Source: Cryobacterium melibiosiphilum
Lineage (GTDB): Bacteria; Actinomycetota; Actinomycetes; Actinomycetales; Microbacteriaceae
Assembly: GCF_003602235.1 (NCBI RefSeq)
Contig: NZ_QZVS01000077.1
Location: forward strand, 1-64,000
Direction of reading: 5' to 3'
Length of the DNA stretch: 64,000 nt
In this document: piece after piece, positions 35,301 to 43,141 of the stretch
How positions within the stretch are numbered: the first letter of the stretch is position 1
Layout: each line of letters opens with the position of its first letter
Program-made: the position numbers and the translations under genes
The notes under the pieces: model-generated
Databases searched by the model: none
What the model was told of the DNA's origin: nothing
What the model saw: only the letters and a program-made list of their open reading frames with translations

Positions 35301-37592
35301 CTCGACTCCCTCACCGCGACCCTCGACGGCCGCGCCATCGAACTGCCCTATGCGACCTCCTCGATCCAACTGGCCGACGGCGAACACACCTTCGTGCTCA
35401 CCGCGCGGGACCTGATCGGCAACGAATCGACGACCACAACGGTCTTCTCGACCCCGGTCGAAGAGCCCGGCAACGAGCTCATCACCCCGCTCGACGGCAC
35501 CGAGATCGCGGTCGACGACGGTGGCACCGAGCTCACGGCCCGAGCGACCGACCCGACCGGCGACGCTCTCACGGTGACCCTGAACGAGGGCGACCGCATC
35601 ACCGCCGGCGACGAGCCGGTGCGCGAATACTCCGGCGTGACCGGCACCGCGAACAGCCTGGATCGCCCCGAGAAGCAGCTGCTCTCGGCCGAGCAGGTCA
35701 CGTCGATGGCACGCCTCGACGACGTCACCGAGACGGTCTCCTCCGACGAGGCGTTCCCGTACCAGCTGTTCGAAGTGGATGTCCCGGCCGACTCCGGCGA
35801 CGATTTCACGGCCCGGGTGCGTTGGGACGGCACCGCGAACGCCGACGCGAAGGTGCTGCTGTACGTGCAGAACCACACGACCGGAGCCTGGGAGGAATTC
35901 GACCGGCAGGTGACGATCGGCGAGGGTGCCACCGATTTGACCCTTGACGCGATGGTGCCCGCCGCGGGCCACGTGGCCAACGGGGTCATCACGGTGCTGA
36001 TCCAGCACTCGGAGGGCTTCGCCGGCGCCAACCTGTCGGACCGCACCAGCACCCTGCCGGCCAACAACGTGAACGACACCGCGCGGTCGAGCTACGACTT
36101 CACCCTCGGCTGGGAGTCCGACACGCAGTACTACAACGACTCGTATTACCAGCGCCAGCTCGACATCCACGACTACCTGCTCGAGCAGCGCGAGGCGATC
36201 AACCTGCAGTACCTGTTCCACACCGGCGATATCGTCGACAACCACTACGAGACCCGCCAGTGGGAGAACGCGGATGCCGCGTACACGATGCTCGACGAGG
36301 TCGCCCTGCCCTACGGGGTGCTCGCCGGCAACCACGACGTGGGCCACAAGGAGATCGACTACGCGCCATACAGCGCCTGGTTCGGGGACGCTCGCTATGA
36401 CGCCAACCCGTGGTTCGGCGGCAGCTTCGAGGACAACCGCGGCCATTACGACCTGATCACGGCCGGTGGCAACGACTTTCTCATGCTCTACATGGGCTGG
36501 GCGCCCACGCAGGACGGCATCGACTGGCTCAACGAGGTGCTCGAGCAGTATCCCGAGCGCACCGCGATCCTCAACCTGCACGAGTACATGCTGACCACCG
36601 GCGGCCTGGGCGAGATTCCGCAGCAGATCTACGACGAGGTCATCACCCCCAACGCCAACGTCGCGATGGTCTTCTCCGGCCACTACCACGACGCCTACAC
36701 CCGGGTCGATGGCTTCGACGACGACGGCGACGGGGTCGATGACCGTCAGGTCTACCAGATGCTCTTCGACTACCAGGGCCTGCCCGAGGGCGGCCAGTCG
36801 TTCCTGCGGCTGCTGCAGTTCGACAATGAGACCGAGCAGATCGGCGTGCGCACCTATTCGCCCTACCTCGACGCCTACAATTCCGAGGACCCGTCGCTGG
36901 AAGACGAGCACCAGGACTTCACCGTTCCGTACGCCGCTTTCGGCCTGACGCCCACGGTCAAGACCCTGGCGACGGATGCCTTCACCGTCGATATCCTGAC
37001 GACCACCCAGATCGCCGCCTTCGAGAATGTCGAGAGCGGCACCGAGGTCACCGCGGCCTGGAACCCGGGGGTCGGCACCCACGGCTGGTACGCGTTCAGC
37101 GAGGACCCGTACGGCGCGACCGCGTTCTCCGAGGTGCGCCGACTCACCGTCGCGGCGGCCGTGGTGCCCGAGGTGGAGGTGCCGGTCGAGGTGCCCGCGG
37201 TTGAGGTGCCCGCCGAGGTGCCGGCCGAGGTTCCGGGAACGGGAGCCGCGGCATCCGCTGCCGCCGGCTCGAACCGCCCCGCGACGCCCCGCGGGCCGGC
37301 CACGGGGTCCGGCGCCCTGAGCGCTGCCGCGGTCGCGGCTGCTGAGGCGCTCGCCGACACCGCCGCTGTCGAGGCCGCTGAGGCTGAGGAGGGTGAAGAA
37401 AGCGCCAATTCTGAAGACTCCACCGATTCGAGTGGCCCGGGTGATTCCGAGTCGACGGATGCCGCGCTCGACACCGTCGACAGCGTCGGCGGCCTCGGTG
37501 GCTGGGCGATCGCGCTCATCACCCTCGCGGTGCTGGCCGGGCTCGCGCTCGCCGTCGCCGCGGTGCGGATGGTCAAGGCCCGACGACTCTGA
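32343..37592 (+). CDS. Very large secreted lamin-tail / metallophosphoesterase protein with C-terminal membrane anchor
   Basis: A 1749-residue exported protein. Signal peptide about 1-37 (LLLALAAAAAAPISSARA). Three lamin-tail-like (LTD) domains begin near 48, 247 and 457, each opening EITPD; the first two are near copies joined by Pro/Thr linkers. A long beta-rich middle (about 650-1240) follows. The calcineurin-like phosphoesterase (about 1250-1500) has SDTQYYN, HTGDIVDN, GNHDVGH, NLHEY and SGHYHDAY, the complete dimetal set. A Pro/Val/Glu and Ala-rich stalk leads to a single membrane helix (about 1716-1740, WAIALITLAVLAGLALAVAAV) and a short basic tail. The likely role is surface phosphoester hydrolysis, perhaps phosphate release from nucleotides or teichoic-type polymers; the substrate is inferred only. 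GTG 32343 follows GAAGG. Confidence 0.9.
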   Translation: MQISRHATRHTPLAAGLVLLLALAAAAAAPISSARAATEPAATDAFPLVVTEITPDVVGYDNFEFFEVTNTTDVDIDLTAAGIGLSYIFADSDDRAKDVPFTVPADTVIAAGDSTVFWVDYTSGNVDTSVVTENDFRAHFAEVGAPAADYPLVRVTGQAGLANSGGRGIRITDATNASIGWAYYPSGSVGVDASAHFAAPTDASARSLTLVQSQGAPTPGDASPVTESTPTATPSPTPTATPTAPSLMVTEITPDNAGYDNFEFFEVTNTTNADIDLTTAGIGLNYIYADSDSRVTDVPFTVPANTVIAAGDSTVFWLDYSTGTVDTQAFTEADFRAHFASAETPSNSYPVVRVTGQPGMANGGDRGVRIVDAASASISWSFYPAGSVATDASAHFGAPTDGLSAALIRSQGVPTPGDADPVMTDPAPTSTPTAEPTSTPIPTATATPDPTTVTAPLQITEITPDTTNVGTGDGFEFIEVYNATSAPVDFSDYTLNYLYPLADLTNSSTLRWPAVPADVVIPAGDTLVFWVKNGQNDDLTGADFNAQFGSDLTLGTDLVEVFVGGLANGAARGIEIISNTGFSVNTAYYNLEGVKDVTANLGIQYGADPANPARQVKLGAIAANPGLVFAEQVPAGLMIVADDTTEPVITDHTVDEIDSTQNFVLSATVTDDVQARTVTLHLKSNLDTDYLELNIATDGADGYQHILQSVDLTGKSWYEYYFSATDGHNPTTTPVTRVALTGVDTSPVRLNVEDDQYLAGPSTLSAAGDAYPSGLTLNVDGTSVATTPRLESEPQFVFEATAVDTYFKNGVLVGDDILQIFDDGIYEGWDTIATPVPLGYVHDGQDLVVSIYAGTKVAPEIDLDENNDDFQVRNLRLVLPDGRTLAPVGYSDPTLALSMGDSAGKLDFYDAHFTIPADAYTAVEHVWDTTLTADGTHTVGAGNGSSEVTRQVIVDNLAPTITTDVEERLYQGEFMIDGEATDAGAGLDSLTATLDGRAIELPYATSSIQLADGEHTFVLTARDLIGNESTTTTVFSTPVEEPGNELITPLDGTEIAVDDGGTELTARATDPTGDALTVTLNEGDRITAGDEPVREYSGVTGTANSLDRPEKQLLSAEQVTSMARLDDVTETVSSDEAFPYQLFEVDVPADSGDDFTARVRWDGTANADAKVLLYVQNHTTGAWEEFDRQVTIGEGATDLTLDAMVPAAGHVANGVITVLIQHSEGFAGANLSDRTSTLPANNVNDTARSSYDFTLGWESDTQYYNDSYYQRQLDIHDYLLEQREAINLQYLFHTGDIVDNHYETRQWENADAAYTMLDEVALPYGVLAGNHDVGHKEIDYAPYSAWFGDARYDANPWFGGSFEDNRGHYDLITAGGNDFLMLYMGWAPTQDGIDWLNEVLEQYPERTAILNLHEYMLTTGGLGEIPQQIYDEVITPNANVAMVFSGHYHDAYTRVDGFDDDGDGVDDRQVYQMLFDYQGLPEGGQSFLRLLQFDNETEQIGVRTYSPYLDAYNSEDPSLEDEHQDFTVPYAAFGLTPTVKTLATDAFTVDILTTTQIAAFENVESGTEVTAAWNPGVGTHGWYAFSEDPYGATAFSEVRRLTVAAAVVPEVEVPVEVPAVEVPAEVPAEVPGTGAAASAAAGSNRPATPRGPATGSGALSAAAVAAAEALADTAAVEAAEAEEGEESANSEDSTDSSGPGDSESTDAALDTVDSVGGLGGWAIALITLAVLAGLALAVAAVRMVKARRL

Positions 37593-37733
37593 TCGGGGCG
37601 GGTCAGCGTTCGAGAGTGTGTGGGGTGTGGGGTGTGGGGTGCTCGGAGAACGGCACAGTGCGCCAACGATGATGCCTCGGGTCGGTTGGGCTGTCGGCCC
37701 ACCTCCGCGGTCGTCGGGGAGCACCCGACGCGC

Positions 37734-38046
37734 GCGAAGTGTCACAGGTGGCCCCTTGAGCCGAATATCGCCCCGTGAAGTGTCAGAGAATGCCCCTGGG
37801 GTCGTGACTCTGCCGGCGAAACTGCCGCGGTGGGCCCGTCGTGCCAGGGATCGCCCCGCGAAGTGTCACAGATGGCCCCTTGGGCCGACAATCGGCCCGT
37901 GAAGTGTCAAAGAATGCCCCATGAATTCGATTCAAGGGGCGTTCTTTGACACTTCGTGCGCGCCATGGGGCCATCTCTGACACTTCGCGACGGCGATGGG
38001 GCCATCTGTGACACCTCGCGCACGAAGTGTCACAGATGGCCCCTTG
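37734..38046. repeat. Eight-unit mosaic repeat array (3' of the phosphoesterase gene)
   Basis: Units of about 22-26 bp, consensus GAAGTGTCASAGAWTGCCCC. Plus copies at 37734-37758, 37775-37796, 37858-37882, 37899-37923 and 38022-38046; minus copies at 37933-37959, 37964-37989 and 37995-38020. Copies 4/5 form a hairpin with a 15-nt loop (ATGAATTCGATTCAA), copies 7/8 one with a tight loop CGCA. The piece 37797-37857 looks like worn copies. It lies between the convergent phosphoesterase and ribokinase genes; nothing else is seen in this 594-bp gap except the 8-bp repeat that follows. Confidence 0.92.
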
Positions 38047-38080
38047 CCCCCGAATTCCGGCCTGCACGGCGACCATCATG

Positions 38081-38144
38081 GTCCTTGCGTCCTTGCGTCC
38101 TTGCGTCCTTGCGTCCTTGCGTCCTTGTGTCCTTGTGTCCTTGC
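38081..38144. repeat. Eight tandem copies of an 8-bp unit
   Basis: GTCCTTGC is repeated eight times without gaps (two copies read GTCCTTGT). It is a minisatellite-like run in non-coding DNA between the mosaic array and the ribokinase gene, a likely site of length variation. Confidence 0.95.
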
Positions 38145-38186
38145 GCCCGTAACCCGTGTCGAGCGCCCGCCGGGGGTCGCGAAAAA

Positions 38187-39107
38187 TCAGGCGAGGATCG
38201 CGGCGACCTCCGCGAGGATCGGCAGCGACACAGTGGCTCCGGGCCGGGTGACGGTCAGTGAGGCCGCGACGGTCGCCCAGCGCACGGCATCCACCATCGC
38301 GTCGGGAGAGACCAGGCCCGAGGCCGCGGCATCCGTCGCCGCCAGCCGCGCCACGAGGGCTCCCACGAAGCTGTCCCCGGCGGCGGTCGTGTCGACCGCG
38401 ATCGCCGGACGTGCCGGCGCGAGGCCGAGCACCTCGCCGTCGAACGCGACGATGGCCCCCTCCGCGCCGAGGGTGACGATCGCCCAGGTCTTGTCGGCGC
38501 TGAGCAGCTCGGCGGCGCGGGCGGCATCCGCTTCGCCGGTCAGCGCGGCCGCCTCGAGCTGGTTGGGCACCACAAGGTCGACGGATGCGAGGAATCCCGC
38601 CGGCAACACCACCACCGGCGCCGGGGTCAGCACCGAGAACACCCCGTTCGCCCGGGCGACCGTGATCGCCTCCGTGAGCACGGCGACCGGCAGCTCGCAC
38701 TGCATCACCAGAAACCCCGCCGCGCCGATCGTCGCCCGCTGCGCCGCCGACAGCGCCGTCACGGTCGCGTTCGCGCCCGACACCACAACGATCGAGTTCT
38801 CGCCGGCATCCGTCACGCTGATGTGCGCGGTGCCGGTCGGCTCCGCGCTCTCAGCCAGCCCCTCTGAGCGGATGCCCTCACCCGCGACGAGCGCGCGCAG
38901 CTGGGCCCCGTAGGCATCCGCTCCGACCGCGCCGAGAAACGCAACCGTGGCACCCTGGCGCGCCGCGGCGACCGCCTGGTTCAGTCCCTTGCCGCCCGGG
39001 ACGGTCGTGAAACTGTGGCCGAAGATGGTCTCGCCCGGTTCGGGCAGACGAGCCTGACGCACGACGAGGTCCATGTTGGCGCTGCCGAGCACGGCGATAG
39101 TAGTCAT
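38187..39107 (-). CDS. Ribokinase / PfkB family sugar kinase
   Basis: A 306-residue PfkB kinase, most like ribokinase (D-ribose to ribose-5-phosphate). The N-terminal TTIAVLGSANMDLVV and VPGGKGLNQAVAAARQGA (substrate GG-x-G loop) and the C-terminal VDTTAAGDSFVGALVARLA (anion hole and catalytic Asp in AAGDS) are clear. No ribose transporter is adjacent, so other pentoses or nucleosides are possible. ATG 39107 is the start. The 3' end lies about 40 bp from the 8-bp tandem repeat. Confidence 0.88.
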   Translation of the reverse strand: MTTIAVLGSANMDLVVRQARLPEPGETIFGHSFTTVPGGKGLNQAVAAARQGATVAFLGAVGADAYGAQLRALVAGEGIRSEGLAESAEPTGTAHISVTDAGENSIVVVSGANATVTALSAAQRATIGAAGFLVMQCELPVAVLTEAITVARANGVFSVLTPAPVVVLPAGFLASVDLVVPNQLEAAALTGEADAARAAELLSADKTWAIVTLGAEGAIVAFDGEVLGLAPARPAIAVDTTAAGDSFVGALVARLAATDAAASGLVSPDAMVDAVRWATVAASLTVTRPGATVSLPILAEVAAILA

Positions 39108-39147
39108 CGCTCCAGTCTGCCAGCGCCCGCCCCGCCATCCATTCCGC

Positions 39148-39202
39148 GAAAGCGGGTCAATCGTCGATGAGTCACAGCCAGAACGACGATTCACCCGCTT
39201 TC
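39148..39202. repeat. Inverted repeat in the divergent ribokinase / membrane-protein region
   Basis: GAAAGCGGGTCAATCGTCG (39148-39166) pairs with 39184-39202 with one mismatch in 19, across a 17-nt loop. Unlike most palindromes here it lies between two gene starts (39107 minus, 39241 plus), so it may be an operator rather than a 3' element. Confidence 0.8.
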
Positions 39203-39240
39203 ACGGGGATGGACGCGGCCGCACGTGGGAGAATGGGCGG

Positions 39241-39639
39241 GTGAGCCTCTCCGAACCTCAGCCAGACCCGCAGCGCCCGCAGGATCCTCGGGACAGTACG
39301 CAACCCGACGCCCAGCCCGAGCCCCGCGACGAGACCGTCATCGGCACGGTTACCGGCACCCTGCACCGCGCCCCGCGCTACACGAACTTCATGATCCTCG
39401 GGGCGATCCTCGGGGTGCTGTCCGCGCTGGTCCTCACGGTGATCTTTCCCGAGAACGCCGAGTTCAGCCGGGCCCAGGTCTTCGGCTTCCTGCTGCTCGC
39501 CGGTGTCGCCGGCGGGGTGGCCCTCGGAAGCGTCATTGCGCTCATTCTCGACAAGGTGGTAGGTCGGCGAACCACCACCGTGGTCGCCGATAGACTGGGC
39601 CGCAGCGAGTCACGCGCCGATGAGGCGCCGGGCAGTTAG
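39241..39639 (+). CDS. Small membrane protein upstream of purF
   Basis: A 132-residue protein, not assigned to a characterised family. A Pro/Gln/Asp-rich cytoplasmic N-terminus (about 1-45) is followed by two membrane helices (NFMILGAILGVLSALVLTVIF and VFGFLLLAGVAGGVALGSVIALIL) and a short basic/acidic tail. Similar two-helix proteins precede purF in other actinobacteria. GTG 39241 has GGGAGA at nine bases. It is 78 bp before purF in the same direction. Confidence 0.75.
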   Translation: MSLSEPQPDPQRPQDPRDSTQPDAQPEPRDETVIGTVTGTLHRAPRYTNFMILGAILGVLSALVLTVIFPENAEFSRAQVFGFLLLAGVAGGVALGSVIALILDKVVGRRTTTVVADRLGRSESRADEAPGS

Positions 39640-39717
39640 TCCGACCCGGGTGCAGCCGCGACGAGTGCATCCGACACCCGCACGATCAACAACAACGAGA
39701 TACAAAGGGGCTGCGGC

Positions 39718-41349
39718 TTGCCCGGTGGCGACGGACTGTTAAATCACGATCTTCTTCCCAACGAGAAAGGCCCACAGGATGCCTGTGGGGTCTTCGGCGT
39801 CTGGGCTCCCGGCGAAGAGGTGGCGAAGCTCAGCTACTTCGGCCTCTACGCCCTGCAACACCGCGGCCAGGAATCCGCCGGCATCGCCACGAGCGATGGC
39901 AGCAAGATCCTCATCTACAAGGACATGGGCCTCGTCTCCCAGGTCTTCAACGAAGCCTCGCTGAGCACGCTCCTCGGGCACATCGCCGTCGGGCACACCC
40001 GCTATTCCACGACCGGGTCGTCGAGCTGGCAGAACGCCCAGCCCACCCTCGGCCGCACGTCGAGCGGCACCGTCGCGCTCGGCCACAACGGCAACCTCAC
40101 CAACACCGCCGAGCTGCTGCAGCTCGTGCACGAGCGTTACCCGCAGGCCGACGGCGAGCTGGCCCGCGGCAACACGACCGACACCGCGGTGATCACGGCG
40201 CTGCTGATCGGCGACCTCGACCACACCCTGGAAGCCACCGCGATGGAGGTGCTGCCGCGCCTGCGCGGCGCCTTCTGCCTCGCCTTCATGGACGAAACCA
40301 CCCTCTACGCGGCCCGCGACCCCCAGGGCGTGCGGCCGCTCGTGCTCGGCCGCCTCGAACGAGGCTGGGTCGTCGCTTCTGAGACCGCCGCCCTCGACAT
40401 CGTCGGCGCGAGCTTCGTGCGTGAGGTTGAACCCGGCGAGCTCATCACGATCGACGAAGACGGACTGCGCAGCCAGCGCTTCGCCCCCGCCGAGCCCAAG
40501 GGCTGCGTCTTCGAATACGTCTACCTCGCCCGGCCCGACACCACCATCGCCGGTCGGGGCGTGCATGAAGCCCGCGTCGAAATGGGCCGCAAGCTCGCCG
40601 CCGAGTACCCCGTCGAAGCCGACCTCGTCATTCCGACCCCTGAGTCGGGCACACCGGCCGCGATCGGCTACGCCCAGGCGTCCGGTATTCCGTTCGGACA
40701 GGGCCTGGTGAAGAACTCGTACGTGGGGCGCACCTTCATCGCGCCGTCGCAGACGATTCGGCAGCGCGGCATCCGCCTGAAGCTCAACCCGCTCAAAGAG
40801 GTCATCAAGGGCAAACGGCTGATCGTCGTCGACGACTCGATCGTGCGCGGCAATACCCAGCGTGCCCTCGTGAGCATGCTGCGGGAGGCCGGCGCCGCCG
40901 AGGTGCACGTGCGCATCTCGAGCCCGCCGATCACCTGGCCCTGCTTCTACGGCATCGACTTCGCCAGCCGTGCTGAACTGATCGCGACCGGCCTCGAGGT
41001 CGACGAGGTACGCCAGTCCATCGGTGCCGACTCGCTCGGCTACCTGAGCGAAGACGGCATGATCGCCGCGACCGAGCAGCCGCGCGAGCGGCTCTGCACC
41101 GCCTGCTTCACCGGCGTCTACCCGATCGCCCTGCCCGAGTCGCAGCACCTCGGCAAGAATCTGCTCGAGCGCCAGCCCGCACAGCCGTCATCGAACGGAT
41201 GCGACCCTGGCCCCGACGCGGACCTCGAAGCCGTTCTCGAACCGGCGTCGACGCGTGAGAATGCCCTGGCCGCACTCGGCCAAACACCGCTGATTCACAC
41301 CCCGATGGTGCCAGCGGCACCCTTCGGAGATCCGGGAAGACAAGAATGA
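39718..41349 (+). CDS. purF: Amidophosphoribosyltransferase
   Basis: A 543-residue enzyme of the first committed purine step (PRPP + Gln to phosphoribosylamine). The catalytic Cys is residue 23 in DACGVFGVW, preceded by a 22-residue propeptide normally cleaved off. Then come YALQHRGQESAGIA, RGNTTDTAV and, in the PRTase half, VDDSIVRGNTQRALVSMLREAGA (PRPP loop). Cysteines of a possible Fe-S cluster (PITWPCFYGID, LCTACFTG) are present, so the clustered type is likely. TTG 39718 is chosen as start because AAAGGGG lies seven bases upstream. The stop overlaps purM by ATGA. Confidence 0.96.
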   Translation: MPGGDGLLNHDLLPNEKGPQDACGVFGVWAPGEEVAKLSYFGLYALQHRGQESAGIATSDGSKILIYKDMGLVSQVFNEASLSTLLGHIAVGHTRYSTTGSSSWQNAQPTLGRTSSGTVALGHNGNLTNTAELLQLVHERYPQADGELARGNTTDTAVITALLIGDLDHTLEATAMEVLPRLRGAFCLAFMDETTLYAARDPQGVRPLVLGRLERGWVVASETAALDIVGASFVREVEPGELITIDEDGLRSQRFAPAEPKGCVFEYVYLARPDTTIAGRGVHEARVEMGRKLAAEYPVEADLVIPTPESGTPAAIGYAQASGIPFGQGLVKNSYVGRTFIAPSQTIRQRGIRLKLNPLKEVIKGKRLIVVDDSIVRGNTQRALVSMLREAGAAEVHVRISSPPITWPCFYGIDFASRAELIATGLEVDEVRQSIGADSLGYLSEDGMIAATEQPRERLCTACFTGVYPIALPESQHLGKNLLERQPAQPSSNGCDPGPDADLEAVLEPASTRENALAALGQTPLIHTPMVPAAPFGDPGRQE

Positions 41350-42449
41350 GCAACGCCTCCTACGCCGCCGCCGGTGTTGACACCGCGGCCGGCGACCTCG
41401 CCGTAAGCCTGATGAAGGCCGCCGTCTCGAACACCCACGGCCCCGAGGTGCTCGGCGGCTTCGGCGGCTTCGCCGGCCTGTACGACGTGAGCTTTCTCAC
41501 CAAGTTCCGGCGTCCCCTGCTGGCCACGTCGACGGATGGCGTGGGTACGAAGGTCGCCATCGCGCAGGCCATCGACAAGCACGACACGATCGGCCAGGAC
41601 CTGGTGGGCATGGTGGTCGACGACATCATCGTCGTCGGCGCCCGCCCGCTGTTCATGACCGACTACATCGCCTGCGGCAAGGTCGTTCCCGAGCGCATCG
41701 CGGACATCGTCGCCGGCATCGCCCGCGCCTGCTCGGCCACCGGAACCGCCCTCGTCGGCGGTGAGACCGCCGAGCACCCCGGGCTGCTCGGCCCCGACGA
41801 CTACGACGTGGCCGGCGCGGCCACCGGTGTCGTCGAAGCCGACCAGGTGCTCGGCGCCGAACGGGTCGTCTCCGGTGACGTCGTCATCGCCCTCGCCTCG
41901 TCGGGACTGCACTCCAACGGCTACTCCCTGGTGCGCAGCATCCTGCGCACCAACGGCGTCGAGTTCACCGACCGCTCCGATGACCTCGGCGGCATCGTCG
42001 GCGAGGTGCTGCTGGAGCCGACTCGCCTCTACACGGGCCCGCTGCTCGACGTGTTGAACGACCCCGAACTGGCGGGGGCCGTGCACTCCCTCAGCCACGT
42101 CACCGGCGGCGGCATCGCGGCGAACCTCGCGCGCGTGCTTCCCCTCGGCTCCTGGGTCGACGTCGACCGCTCGACCTGGTCGCCCGCCCCGGTCTTCCGG
42201 GTGCTCAGCGACATGGCCGGCTCCTCACTCGAAAGCTCGGAGGGAACCTGGAACCTCGGAATCGGCATGTTCGCGGTCGTGGATGCGGCATCCGCGTCAT
42301 CGGTGATCGCTCGCCTCGCCGGCAGCGGCATCAACGCCTGGGTCACCGGCCGGGTGTCGATGTCGCCGCGCGACTTCACCGGCTTCGAGCAGGGCGCCAA
42401 GGGCGTCAACGGCGGCGCCGTGCGCCTCGTCGGCGGATACGCCGCCTGA
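41346..42449 (+). CDS. purM: Phosphoribosylformylglycinamidine cyclo-ligase
   Basis: A 367-residue AIR synthetase (FGAM + ATP to AIR), of the PurM/PurL fold. It has SYAAAGVDTAAGDLAVSLMK, PLLATSTDGVGTKVAIAQ, LVGMVVDDIIVVGARPLFMTDYIACGK and LVGGETAEHPGLL, then SHVTGGGIAANLARVLP. All main motifs are intact. ATG 41346 overlaps the purF stop, so the pair is coupled. It ends at a bidirectional terminator facing DUF3073. Confidence 0.97.
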   Translation: MSNASYAAAGVDTAAGDLAVSLMKAAVSNTHGPEVLGGFGGFAGLYDVSFLTKFRRPLLATSTDGVGTKVAIAQAIDKHDTIGQDLVGMVVDDIIVVGARPLFMTDYIACGKVVPERIADIVAGIARACSATGTALVGGETAEHPGLLGPDDYDVAGAATGVVEADQVLGAERVVSGDVVIALASSGLHSNGYSLVRSILRTNGVEFTDRSDDLGGIVGEVLLEPTRLYTGPLLDVLNDPELAGAVHSLSHVTGGGIAANLARVLPLGSWVDVDRSTWSPAPVFRVLSDMAGSSLESSEGTWNLGIGMFAVVDAASASSVIARLAGSGINAWVTGRVSMSPRDFTGFEQGAKGVNGGAVRLVGGYAA

Positions 42450-42480
42450 CCCTCGGGCCGCCTGCGAGCAGGCAACAAAA

Positions 42481-42522
42481 AACCCCGTGCGGCGCCGGTT
42501 CTGGTCGGGCCCACGGGGTTTT
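42481..42522. terminator. Bidirectional terminator between purM and DUF3073
   Basis: AACCCCGTG (42481-42489) pairs with CACGGGGTT (42512-42520). An A run precedes and a T run follows, so the hairpin can work on both strands. An inner GC-rich pairing (GGCGCC region) may extend the stem. Confidence 0.85.
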
Positions 42523-42566
42523 GCTGTGTGCGGTCTTGCTGTGGTGCTTCAGGCGGTGATGCTGGG

Positions 42567-42857
42567 CTACGCGCGGCGCTGCTCGTCTTCGCTGGCGTAC
42601 TGATCGGTGGCGTAGTGATCGACATAGCGTTCGTCTTCGTCGCTCTCGTCGTCAGCGGCCTCGTTCTTCGCCGCCTCAGCCTTCTCGGCCTTCTCTTTTT
42701 CGTACTCAGGCCACTTGGCCAAATCTTCGTCGAGGCGCGGGTCAGCCGGATGCCCGGTGAGCTCGCGTTCGAGCGCGTTGTAGTTGGTGTCCGGGCTGAA
42801 GTATTTCAGCTCACGAGCCACCTTGGTGTGTTTTGCTTTTTGACGGCCGCGCCCCAT
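42567..42857 (-). CDS. DUF3073 protein
   Basis: A 96-residue actinobacterial protein of unknown function. The N-terminal MGRGRQKAKHTKVARELKYFSPDTNYNALERELTG is the conserved DUF3073 block; the C-terminal half is a highly charged, probably disordered or coiled Lys/Glu/Asp tail (EKEKAEKAEAAKNEAADDESDEDE). Its position facing purM is conserved in actinobacteria. A GGGGG run in the upstream 10 bases could act in translation start. Confidence 0.9.
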   Translation of the reverse strand: MGRGRQKAKHTKVARELKYFSPDTNYNALERELTGHPADPRLDEDLAKWPEYEKEKAEKAEAAKNEAADDESDEDERYVDHYATDQYASEDEQRRA

Positions 42858-43003
42858 GCGTGACCCCCTTTACGATGCCAGGCCGGGTGAGCCAGAGTCT
42901 CCCGGGAGTTGCCGAACGGAATGGAAAAACTAGAGGCCAGTTTAGCATGGCCGAACGAACGGCTTGCTGACCCGCCTCTCAGGCGTACCTGGGGAGAGGG
43001 GTT

Positions 43004-43141
43004 GTGCTGCCGAGCGATGCGAGTGCGCCTGTAGTGATCATCGGAGCAGGGCAGGCGGGCCTCCCCGTAGCCTACTATTCGCGCAGCTCCGGTTTGGTCG
43101 TCGGGTGCGAATTCGGAGCAACTCAGCGCGTGAGCAGGTAA
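43004..43141 (+). pseudogene. 5' remnant of an FAD/NAD-binding oxidoreductase gene
   Basis: A GTG at 43004, behind GGGGAG, opens 45 codons: VLPSDASAPVVIIGAGQAGLP, then VAYYSRSSGLVVG and an unrelated end. The part VVIIGAGQAGLPVAYY is the Rossmann dinucleotide loop that begins CzcO-type flavin monooxygenases, which are normally 350 residues or more. The frame then runs into the 3' end of the convergent crcB gene and stops. So the start and first 30 codons survive and the rest was lost, most likely by deletion. Confidence 0.65.

Noticed and set aside
33378-37745. 1455-codon open frame antisense to the phosphoesterase gene
   Set aside because: High GC leaves antisense frames open. The sense strand carries signal peptide, domains and metal motifs, and the antisense has none.
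37734-38046. CRISPR array
   Set aside because: Repeats occur in both orientations, spacing is irregular and often only a few bases, units diverge, and no cas gene is in the window.
42858-43003. Promoter or small gene upstream of DUF3073
   Set aside because: I looked for -10/-35 pairs and small frames; only weak matches were found, so no feature was entered.
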